DNA from: Chrysaora quinquecirrha
Taxonomy: Eukaryota > Cnidaria > Scyphozoa > Semaeostomeae > Pelagiidae
Direction: 5' to 3'
Assembly: GCA_014526335.1 (NCBI GenBank)
Contig: JACTAT010000027.1
Location: 3,337,231 to 3,401,230 of the forward strand
DNA length: 64,000 nucleotides
The notes beneath the pieces were generated by a model, which worked only from the letters and a program-made list of their open reading frames with translations, ran no database searches and was not told where the DNA came from. Position 1 is the first letter of the stretch. Each line of letters opens with the position of its first letter. Position numbers and translations under genes: made by a program. This document shows, in pieces, positions 25,304 through 37,600 of this stretch.

Positions 25304-25630
25304 TTTCTTTTCCGAATTGTGCAATCTTTTCTCGGGAAGCAGTCTTGTTTCAAATCGCCGCCATTTCAAATGCGGAAGATAATTTTCTTCAAGGAAAACA
25401 AAAATGGATAACATGCGTTGTAATCATTTTCAGGCGAAATTTTGTTCACAAAAATAACCTGTAAATGGCGCATGTTTGGTTGGAAAAGATTTGGTTACTT
25501 CGGTTGCTATTAGAGACAACGTTGCCATAACTAAAACGGAAACGAGGCCAAAAATTCAACTCAATTGCAAAATAATGATTTTTGCGATCAGAACTTTTTC
25601 AAACTTCAAAAGACGTTTGATTTTTTTATC
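25304..25630. promoter_or_regulatory. Shared head-to-head promoter interval, LRRC23 and REV1
   Basis: Only 327 bp separate the two divergent start codons, so both promoters and 5'UTRs must lie here. A word GTTGCCATAAC at 25521-25531 contains GTTGCCAT, half of the RFX X-box that commonly drives ciliary genes, and a second GTTGC-N8-ACAAC inverted word lies at 25503-25520. The X-box assignment is inference from a half match. Confidence 0.55.
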
Positions 25631-28600
25631 ATGTCTTTCTTTGGGAAAAAACCTGATCAAAGTGGCAAAAATGTCGTTCAAAAAGGAGATCAAAATAAAG
25701 AAAAAGTACAAAAGAGAAGGAAGGACGATGGATGGGGAGAAGGATGGGTAAGGATGAGAGAAAACCCAAAACTGTTGTTAAGTTTTTTGGCGCCTGCCCT
25801 GGCAGAGGTGTAAATTTTGATGGACATTGTTGACAAACCAAATTTATAGTTCACGAATTGAAATCCAGTTAGTCAGAAACTGTCTTTTTCCCTCTATGCC
25901 CTGGGATGAAACTTTCATCAAAAAGCACATCTTGATTTCCCTTAAAATGACATAAACAAGACTTAGGTAAACTGCTATCTACTAAACTACTAACTACCCT
26001 ACATCTCGTAAAACTGTGCATATTCTGCAGACTGCTTTAGCACTTGAGGGTAACCTAAAAAGTAAAAGTGGGGAGTAAATAGCACAATCATTAGGTATTT
26101 TGCTTGTGATGACCCATAGAGCATTCCATGTACATGCCATCCCACTGGAATATGCCCAAGATTAAACAATAGAACAATATAAATAGCAAATGTAAATTTG
26201 CTTTTCTACACTGGAGATTGTTGCCATATAAATAACATGGAATACAGCCTGTGTGATAATGTGATTGAATCTTTCTATTCAGGGATCATACATGAGAGAA
26301 AAAGAAAGAAAACTGCAAGAGCAATTTCAAGATATGAACAAAAATGGAGACCCATCATCAAATAATAAATCAAGAATATTCAATGGAGTTTGCATTTTTG
26401 TCAATGGTTATACAAGTATGAACTTTGAACTACAAAATGCACCAAAATTTATTTTGATCCCTTTAGTGAAAATGAATAAAACCTGCCGGAACACATCATT
26501 TTCCAAAGAGAATAAACAAGAACTGGCTCTGTCATGAGGGGGGCTTTGGGGGATATCCAAACCCAAAAACCCAGAAGAAAATTGGGGCAAACCTGAAAAC
26601 CTGGATGACCTTAGTTTCAACAACTGTTTTAAGAATTTTGCACATTGATATCCTTTGTGAGGCTTGAAACCCGAAAACCCGCACATTTTTCTACAATACC
26701 CGAAACCCAAGCTAGAAAAATGGCAACACCAGTTGCCCATTATAAACAATTGACTCAAAACCTGCATAATTTTTTGGAAAAACCCAAAAAGCCAAGGGCA
26801 CACAGCCAAACCCACAACCCATGAAATCTCAAAGCCCCCCTCTGCTATGTGTCCATGCTTTCATTCTTTCATTGCTGCTCCAAATTTAAGTTATTGCATA
26901 TCAAAATTTACTTGAACTATTCAACTAAAGTTCAACTAAAGCATCAAATACTTTGTAACTTTACCTAACGATGTACCTTTGCTTGTTCCTAGATCCTTCT
27001 TCAGATCAGTTGAAGCAGATTATGGCTGACCATGGTGGACTATTCCAACATTATTACTCAAAAAGAACATGTACTCATATTATTGCAACCAACTTACCTG
27101 ACAGTAAAATCAAAGAATTAAAGTATGTGTCATGCCTTGTTTGGATATGTTTATAGTAACTACATGATTACAAGTTAAGTTTTCATAATTGCACAGTAAT
27201 TATTTGTTAATGGGATCAGAGATATGCATAGAAATTGAAACTAAAATCTAAATAGAAATTGAGAAAGAGTTTTCCACATCAAAACCAAAAGCCTTGATCT
27301 GTGCAAGAAGATAAAGTCCGTTTTTTTGTTGTTTGATAAAGTTTTTAATCTATCTCCCTACTGGGATGATATAGCTAAGATGATATAGCTAAGACTGGCC
27401 AATGCAAAGGGGAATAAATTGGGGTATTGAACACTGTCAATAGGGTTGAATTTTCGCTTTTGTTTGTTCCAGGAATGAAAAAGTCGTTCACCCAAACTGG
27501 ATCTTAGACAGGTGAAATATGTGAAATATCACAGATCATATAGACAGCTGCCCTTCTAATGTTCTCTATCTTAATTAAACAAGTGGCTAACTCCTTTAAT
27601 GCTTGTTTCCCAAACTGAATTTTGCTTTTTTAATGATGATTTGATGAAGATATTTGATAACCGTGGTATCACTGTGAATTAACTAATGAAAATGAAAATG
27701 AATTAACTAATGAAAATGTTCAACCTCTGAGTAAAAATTAGGGAAGTGACTTTATATTCAGCCGCTTTGCTTCATTTTTAGAAGATACCAAAAGTGTAGT
27801 CCACGAATCTAAAGAGAACGGAAGGTTTTATGTGTACCTGCAAAGTTTTTCTTTATAGAAACAAACAAAGAGGTTGGCTAGTGCTGGTCTTCAATGGCTG
27901 CCCATAGAATTGCCCATAGAATCCAGTTGTTTGTACATTTTATTTTGGAAGCCAAACTCAAGCGATCATTAAAATGGGTAGCCTTTTAGTATCACCAATG
28001 CTAAAATTTTTCTTCGTTTCAACAAAGGCAGACTTTTAAATGTTTCTCTTACTTCACTGGTCACAAAGGGATACCCATGTAAAAACCACCCAGTTGTTTT
28101 TTCATTTCATTGTGGAAGCTGAACTCAAGCAATTGCTAATACGAGTAGCCCTTTAGTATAGAAAAACTTTATTTTTCTCTTACGTTTTACCAAGGCAAAC
28201 TTTTCAATGTTTCTCTTACTATTCAAGAAGACAAACTTAAATAACGGAAAATAAACTGACAAAAGCTTAATTCTAATTCTAGTGTTAAAGCCGGAGCATG
28301 CCTTCCTTGTGAAAGCTACTTATTATACAAAACAACACAGATGAAACAAGCAGAAATGTTTTTCAAAGCTGACCGTGATAATACAAACACAAACAAGATA
28401 GTGAAGACAAACCCTCGTCTATACGAGAGAAGTGACGCTGAATTTCGAAGTGATTCGAAACGCAGAGGAATTTCAGTTAATGTTGCGGACACAGAGAAGA
28501 TTGCGTGTGAAGATGATGATTATGATGATGAATCACAAGGGAAATCGAGTGAGGCTGGTGATTTTGCATTTAATACGCCAGAATCTGGAAATTTGAACGA

Positions 28601-31600
28601 TATCAATCAGGGATCTGCAACTACAGAAGGAGATTATTCAATTTCCAATGCACCAGTCCTTTCAAAACATGATTACTCAAGTAACGTGCATTCTAAGCCG
28701 ATTTCAAAAGCTGGAGATGCGAGTTTCGTGAATGATTTCTACTCAAATTCACGGCTACATCATTTGTCGATGTGGAGGAGCGAACTGAAACGATTTGCAA
28801 GCATGATTGCGTCATCTGGTAAGGCACAAAAGAACAAGAAAAGTAGCCAATCAGAGAAATGCATCATGCACATTGATATGGATTCGTTCTTTGTGTCTGT
28901 GACATTGAAAGAAAGACCTGACTTAAAAGGGAAACCTGTTGCTGTTTGTCATGCTTCCAAAGGTGTGCTGAACTCGTTCCATGTTGATTAAATCTAAAAT
29001 CGTTCTCCTCGCAGACTCAATCTCCGGAAGCATTGTGCTTGTTTTGATACTGAGGGTGTGCCGTCAAGAAGGGTATCAATTTTCACGATTTTAGTACAAA
29101 AAACGGTATCTACAATGCCTGTCAAAATGCTTTGAATGTCAGATTGGTTCTTCTACTCCACGTAACATCTCCCCCCCCCCCTCCGCTATAAGCATTATGA
29201 TTATTTTTGGTACATGCTGTTTTTTTATAAGGAACCTACCTCAAGGCCTAGTTCTTAAAGTTCCTTATTTTTGGACCTCTTTTGAGGGAATTGTAGTTCA
29301 GAAAGTTCCTTAATAGTTCCTCAATTTTAACTGCACATACAGTGGTCATAACAATAAAAGAGAGACACTTGCATGTGAGCAAAGCTCGAGACTACTCAAG
29401 GAAACATTTGATACATGCTTAACGTACAATTTATGTAACTTTCGATTGCAAATGAATGGAACCGGCTTTCTAATTCTTGATTATTTACAGTGATAAAAGC
29501 ATTCAACATTGAAAAGTTCCTTAAATGATTTTCTCTTTAGTAGTATAAGTTCTTTAAATTTTCGGGTCTTCTACATGTAGGTTCCTTATAAAGTGGTTCT
29601 TTATAAAAAAAAGCGTGTACTGGGGTTGTGCCATCAAAAAAGGAGTATCGGTTTTCACGATTTTTTTACAAAAACGGTATCTACAATGCCTGCCAAAATG
29701 CTTTGAATGCCAGATTGGTTTTTCTACTCCACGCAATATCTCAACTCCCTCCACTATAAGCAAAATGGGTTTATGGAATGATACTACGTTTCCAGGTAGA
29801 AATGAACATTCAGATCACCCTTAAGTCTTCTTCAACATTACAAAAAGACATCGTTTTCGGGGGAAGGTGGGGGGATCGAGTCAGCGAGTGTTGTTGCCCA
29901 GTGAAAAAAGCCTGAAAATATAATGGGTGTCCAAAGTAATTTTGGCAGGTATTGCAGTATAGATAAAATTTTGAGCCTGGACAGCACCTCCGTTGCCAAA
30001 GCTACGTCAAATGCCAAACACCTTGGATCTAAACACTGCTCATAGTTAGTACAGCATCTCAAATGAATTCAAAATTTTTTTCTTTGTATTTTTAGGTACT
30101 AATTCATCTGGTGTTAGCTCAATGTCTGAAATTGCATCATGTAGCTATAAAGCTCGTAGCAAAGGAATCCGAAACGGCATGTTCCTTGGACAAGCGAAAA
30201 AGTTATGCCCAGAGCTGATTTGCGTCCCTTATAAATTTGAGAGCTACAGAGTTGTATCTCAGCAGTTTTACGAAGTTCTTGCCTCATTCACAAGTGAAAT
30301 TGAGGCTGTCAGTTGTGATGAAGCATTGCTGGATATTTCTGATTTGGTAACCGAAGGTAATGATGACGTCATTTAGTAAGCTAGACATTCCTAACTGCGG
30401 ATTTATAAATGTGATTACTGATGCACTAATCTTTGTAATGTATGCTTTCCTTTTCTTCATCAGATGCAAGTGCATTGGATATTGCAAGTCGCATGAGAGA
30501 AAGCATCTATGCAACGACATGCTGCAAGGCATCAGCTGGTATTGCCTCGAATATTCTATTGGCAAGAATGGCAACAAGAAAAGCCAAACCGAATGGGCAG
30601 TTCCATCTTACAAGAGATGATGTTAGGGAATTTATTGGTTAGCAACATTTCTTTTCTTGTCACTAAATCCTTTGAAGCCTTATCTGTTCCCTGTTCTCAT
30701 GTATCCTTTTTCCTTCTTCTTGTTTCCTTTCACAATTAAGTCTCCCTCCTTATTCCTTGTTCTTTCTTCTCCTGTTCATTTTCTTTCCTTCTTCATCATT
30801 CTGTTTTCCTTCCTTTTTCTTCTTTTTTCGTCATCTCCCTCTCTTTTTCCTTTTCTTCTTTACTTCATCTTCTTCATTTTTTCTCGCTTACTGTTCTTTC
30901 CATCGTCGTTATCTCTCGGTTTTTTCTTTTGTTTCTTATTTTGTTTCTTTCTTTGTTTCTTCTTCTTGGTTTAGATTATTGTCCTGCTTTATTCCTTCTC
31001 CTTAAGTCTTTTTTCACATATTCTACTCTTTGTCTTCTTCTTTTTCTTCTTCATAATCTTTCTCCTCGTTTTTCTCTTTTCTTCTTTTTCTCCTCCATCT
31101 TCTTCTTCTTCTTGTTCTTCTTTTTGCTCCCCGGTTTCTCCTCCACCATACTTCTCTAAATTTTTCTTCTGACCATGCATCTCTATATCTATTTACTACA
31201 TCTTGTACTAAGAATACTGCTCCGTACTCAACCTGTAAGTCTTGGGCAATGTTATAATTCCCTTCTTATACTTAAAATCTTATCACCATTTCTAGGCTCA
31301 CAAAAAGTCACTGATTTGCCTGGTGTTGGTTATTCACTTGCTCAAAAATTAAAAGAAATGAGCGTCACAACTTGTTCAGAACTTCGCCAGCTATCTTTGG
31401 CAAAGCTTCAAGAAAACTTTGGACCAAAAACTGGACTAACCCTGCATAAACATTGCAGAGGACTAGATGACCGTACAATCAAAACAGACCATGAAAGACA
31501 GAGTGTTTCTGCTGAGATTAATTATGGAATTCGCTTTGTTGAGGTGAGTTGTTTGGATAGGTTGATGTATGATGATACAAGTTCTAGTAAAACATGACAT

Positions 31601-34600
31601 GATTTCCTTCTAATTATTTCTTAACGTAGTAGCGTCGAGCAGCTGAATGTCTCCCTCAGTTTTCCCAATAAATAGAAAAGATCACAGTAGAAAATTTCAC
31701 CATAACTTCAAACCCTTTATGTTTGCTCAGCTCCCTTAAACCTTTATCTTATCGTTGTGAAAATTTGTCCGTTTTATGCAAGAAACCTTGAGCTTCTATC
31801 TTCTTCTTTCAAAACCAAAAGACGGTTCTGTGTAGACAGAAAGAGTTCGTTTTCAATCAATCAATCTGTTGGTCTTCCTGCCGTATCCCGCAAGCTGATC
31901 GGTTCTTAAATAGCCATGTCAACTCAATGCTACTTTCTAATGGGTGCATTTTGATCCGGATCTGGATATAATTCCGCCTTTTCAATCGTTTCGTTCTGTT
32001 TCCGACGTTTATGCTCTGAGGAGAATCATATACGGAAAAATCTTTTTGTATGTCCGAAAATGTTTCCGTTTTCCAAAGATGTTTCTTGCAATTGTGATAG
32101 TTTGATGCCTGAAGCTATTGTGTGCTTGTCTGTTTTTACACCTCGACATCTTTAAGTTTCCAGTGGTCTTTTGAATATCTTGGGTTCTGACCAAACGATC
32201 AAACATTTTCGTCAAACATTTCAGATTTGTTTTACATTTGTTTGGCCGTTTGACTACGTCGCAAAACATTGCTCGACAAGCAAACTTGCTAAGCAATGTT
32301 TTGAACAAAAAAACTGTTTCTGTTTGTCACAACTAAAACTTTTTTGACGAGCAATGTTTTGAAACATTTCCTTATGTTAAACATTTTGCTTAATTAGAAA
32401 GCTTGGGTCTTATGCTTTGTTAGTTTTCTAATTCTCAGCTTTGTTTTGTGTCTTAGGAGCAAGAGGCAGTCTCTTTTATCAAGGAATTATCAAAAGAAGT
32501 TCATGAACGACTCAGTGCTATCAAAACGAAAGGAACTCACATCACGCTAAAGGTGACTTTGTACAATTTTAATTTCAAATTTTTACCATCTTATCTTAAA
32601 CCCCGTAGCCGAAATTTCACCCAACACTGGCCATCATTCATGTTGGGTGCAGTGTTGGCAGCGTTTGGCCACCTTAGTTTGATCAGAGTCAATTCAGAGC
32701 ATCTTTTAACGTACTGAGTCTACTGTATTTTAGTTAAAAGGTCTCATTTCCAAAGAACCAAGTTTTTTAATCTCCCTTCCCTACCACATTATCCCTCATG
32801 GATGATTATTTGAAAATGGCCAATTTAAGCCAATCTAGAAGTTTGCATTTCAAAAAATATTCTTGAGCATCTTGATCATCTTGAGCATCTTCTTGAGCGT
32901 TTTAAGGCAATTGATTTTAGCACTGCTATGCTGCATATAAACACACTGTTACATACACAGTGTTACATTTACATACTTTTTCAAACTAATTATAACGGAA
33001 AAAGTGACTATAATTTGAAATTTAACTTACAAACTCTTTGTTTTCAATTTTGAAATCCACCAGACAAGCCACAGAGGTTTTATTATCTCGTCGTTCATAT
33101 TCAACATTGATTTGCTATGAAAAATACAAGAAAATGGTTTTAAAACGAACAGTTAAATCTGTGCCTTTGACTTCATTATTAGGCCCTGCGTAAACAATCG
33201 AATATTGTTTTCAAACATTTGAATATTCTTATCAAGCAATGTTTGAATGTTTGGCTAAGTCACAAAACATTTCTTGGCAAACAGAATATATTGTTTGATG
33301 TTCTTGAATAAGTTTTAAAACATTTTTTGGTTGACTTTGTTTCAAACATGTTTTTAAAACGACGTAGAAAAAGGATACAATGTTTCAAGCTTCAAATGTT
33401 TGACCAACAATGTTTCATCTTTTGGCCAGGGCCTTACGAAAGATATAAATGTTTGCTTTTATTTTAGATCATGGTGAGGAAAAAAGAAGCTCCAGAACCC
33501 CGGAAGCATATGGGACATGGAATTTGTGACAATTTATCAAAATCAACATCAATTCCAGTAGCAACGGATGATCAGAATATAATTGCTAAAGAATGTACGG
33601 TATTGCTCAAAGGTCTTCGTATTGCTGCCAGTGACATAAGAGGCATGGGGATTCAAGTTAGTAAATTAGTCAAAGATGACTCTAGATCGAAAGGAGTTAG
33701 GACTATCGACTTCAGTAATGCTAGGCCGGCTCTAGCCAGCAACCGTCTTGAAATTGGAGGCGGAGAACGGCTGAGAGGTTCATTAGGGAAAGCGGTCAGT
33801 TCTGGCTCAGATCAGGACACATTGTTGCATCACAACATCGATACAAACGCCTCGATAGAGCAAGGATTGAAACGGTGGCCTCATCGATCGACGGTTTTTC
33901 TCATAGTGATGTCATAGGCGAAAGCTCGAATCGTTCAACTAATTGCGACACTAATATTCATGGTTCTAGCGACCATGGCATTAACCAGAGTCGCTCAGCG
34001 GAAAATTATAGGAGTCACACTTCCACTGTAAACGATAGCTTTGGTCAACGTGCAGCAATGGCCGGCGGCTCTTATCAATCCGCCTCAAACAGTCACCATA
34101 CAGCCTAGAGCAACTCAGCTAATCACAGTTCGAATCTTACACTGAATAAGAATGTATTGAAAGGAAACAAAACTAAAAGTGTTACAAAGAAAAGTAAAAC
34201 TACTAAAAAGACTTCACCAAGAAAACTGGATAAAAAGAAAAACAAGCAAGCTAATTTGAGAATTGAATCGTTTATGAAAAACACAACAATTAAAGACAGT
34301 ACAAAAAAATTTAGAAAGGATGACGTCACAGATTCAGAGCCGCCTTTGCCGTCCCTATTTTCCTCACCCGACCGACCAAAACTCCCTCCGCGAACAGTGG
34401 AGTTTGATTTGCCGTCTCCGTCGCAGATCGATCCGTCAGTGTTTAACGCCTTGCCTGATGACGTCCGGCAGGGCATATGGGAATCGTACCGTGCCAAAAA
34501 TCAGAATCTGACCGTCGGATTGGATCCGGTGAAAAATTTCGGACAGAACATTGAAGGAGCACTAGACGGTAGATCTGAAGTAGGGCCAGACTTGATCAGG

Positions 34601-37600
34601 CCTAATACCAGTAATGTAGTCACAGAATCTGATACTGGATTTCGCGTCAAACCAAATCAGCCAATAGCTGGACGTTCTGGAATACGGAGCGGTCAAGCGT
34701 TTGAGCCAACCACCCGCGTCGACAGCGCGAGGAATGCGGATAAAACGAGCCTTACAGACCAATTATCTTTGTCGCAGATTGACCCCGAAGTAATGAGTGA
34801 ACTTCCAGAGGAGTTAAGAAAAGAAATTTTGCAGAATATAAAATTTGAAGAAAGGAGGAAGAAGCGAGAGGAGCAAAAGAAGAAGCTTCTGGTTACAGGT
34901 AGTCCAGAGAAGAAAACAAGACGGTGTCAGATTATTGTTCATAACCCAGAGAGGAGTGATGAAGTCCAGGGTGTCCAAACTGAAATCTCGGAGCAACAGC
35001 CTAATATTGGAGAGAATATTGAGGATGACGATCAGACACATGTTAAAAATTCTGAGAACAATAATTCTGCAATAAATAATATCATGGTATGAGTCGTTTG
35101 ATTTGATTATTTCATTATTGTAGCTAAAAGTCGCCTATTTTACTTTCACTCTCAAACTACATGCAAGCTTTTTTATAAGAACCTTTGGATTGTATCTGAG
35201 TGGTACAAAATTTTAAAATTTCGAGAAACAGTACACTTTTTTTAAATAAGCAACTGTTCAATAAGCAACCAGGGCTGAAATTGTGCTAAAATTTCTGGTG
35301 AAATAGCTTTCTTTATACTGTACATCCTTGCAAACTTGTCAGTTACATTGAGAGGCCAGAAAAGAGCCAAAATAAGAGGTTTTAGGGGGTACCAGGCATT
35401 CTGTGACGGCTGAAATCCTAGATATGTTAAGCAACTCTTGAGGGCTGGACCAAAGTCAAGTTGCTTATTGAAAAAAAATTGTATGTCCGAGATGTTTCCA
35501 CTGTTCCTTTCAATTAAGAACTCTTAGTTTCGATTCATCCTGCCTTTTTCTTAATTTTTTGATGCTATTTTACACGTACGTGTTACCCCATACCCTGTTC
35601 AAACCCTTTATTACAATACGATTTCAGGCAAATGCTTAACACTGGTGGGCATTGCTTGTGTGTATCTCAAATAGTTTTGGAGATAGTAAAAATGTTAGAG
35701 CAAACGAAATGTCGCTGATTGATCTTCTTCATGTAGCGCGTCATTACCTTAGCGAATTAAATTGTTGACTCGGAATTTCCGCGCGTGTCAAATTAGCTTA
35801 TTCGCACAAAACTCACTATGGACTATGTATTATGAACCAGGAATTAGTCTCAAACAGTTCAGTAGTTCGGTATGGAAAAGATCTGTTTAAAAATTATTTT
35901 CCACTCGAACCAACGATTATAAATCCTCGGACAAGCATAAATCTTCGCATATAGCATCGATTTGATCCATACTGTTCTCAAAGTAGTGCACGCTTTCGGG
36001 ATTTCGCGGGGCCCATTAGGAAGGTATCCCTTATTCCCTGTATGCTTCCCCCGTTTTATGCCAGAATTCCACAAAAATTTCCCATATACCCTTTATTTTT
36101 CTGGAAATATCCGGTAATACACTTTTTTTAATAAGCAACTGGACTTTCGGTTCAGCCCTCGAAGTTGCTTCACGTATCTAGTCTTTCAGCCCTCACAGAA
36201 TGACTGGGTAACCCCTAAAAACTCTTTTTTTGGCTCCTTTCATGCTGTTCAATGTTATTGACAAGTTTAAAATGATGTATTGTATAAAGAAAGCTATTTC
36301 AACCAAAAATGAGAGCAAATCTCAGCCCTCAGTTGCTTATTGACAGTTGCTTATTTAAAAAAAGAGTAACCTAAAAGGGCCTCATTTAGCTGGGAAGTTG
36401 ACTGGAATACAAAATAAATGTTTAGAGAAGCAAGGAGTCTAATTACTAATCCACATTTTTAGTCGATGCCTTGTCACTGTTTCATGTACCATATGCTCTC
36501 CCCGAATACGTTATAATTATTTTTTCATTGTTCTTATAGCGTTGTCCTGAATTATGCGGAAAATCAGATTTTAATGATGTAAAACAGCTGATAAGAAACT
36601 GGATTCAGAGTAGTGATGGTGAAAAAAATAACTTTTTTCTTCTCTTCATACTCATCATCATATTAACTATAATTTAATAATATACTATAAAACTTCACTA
36701 CTATTATATTTACATTTTACTAAATCGAGTTCTGATCGATGATGCGCAACTAATCGATTAAAATTCTAAGCCCGAAATTGTCACATTGGTCCACACCTAC
36801 GCTAAGCTTACTATAAACAGCTATGGAACGTCATACAATTCATTACATACAATATGTTTCTATCTATAAACCTATATATGAACCTGAAAAGTTAATTTTA
36901 TTTTGGGGCCTTTTTACATACATTCATAACAATGAATAAGCTCTTGCATTAAGTAAACAACTCAGAGCTCTTTGGCAAAGTAACCATTCATGGCGTACTC
37001 CTTAGCAAACCAATTCTACTTTTATCCTTAGACCCGTATATTGAAGATATCGAAGCAGTCACGGTATACATTGAAGATCTCATATCATTTCGAAATATGG
37101 AGCAAGCTTTTCTACTTCTTAAATACATTCAAAGGTAAGAAAAATCTAATTTTAAACATATGCCAAAGAAAGTAGGCCCTTGCCAAACCATCAAACATTG
37201 TTGGTTCAACATTTCAAATGTGTTGTACAACAAATGTTTAACCGTTTTGCCAGGTCCAAAAACATTGCTGTCCAGCACTTTAGAACTACAAAGTCATTGC
37301 TAATGCGCAAGCACGAACACCTTGTTGCTATGAAATGTTACTAGGTGCCCAAATGTTGCAAGTTGTTCCAGTTTTTTCAAAAACGAAAGAAATGTTCGAC
37401 AGGCGATGTTGGAAAGGCGGCCAAACGATAAACATTGCTTGACAAGCAAAAATAAGCAAAATTTGTGGCCTGATGTTTTTGAAAATGTTGGACGAGAAAT
37501 GTTTCTGGAGGTGGCCAAACAGTCAAACAGTCAAACGTTTTGTTTGACAAGCAAATTTCAAATGTTGGATCAAGAATGTTTGATCGTTTGGCCAGGACCG

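Noticed and set aside
30657..31180. Phe/Ser-rich and Lys/Glu-rich open frames
   Set aside because: They translate the polypyrimidine tract in REV1 intron 7; no splice consistency with REV1.
33875..34108. Separate Ser/Asn-rich gene
   Set aside because: It is in frame with the downstream REV1 segment except for one TAG, and joins upstream REV1 by a one-base slip.
34123..34497. Minus-strand open frame of 124 codons
   Set aside because: Shadow of REV1 exon 10 on the other strand.
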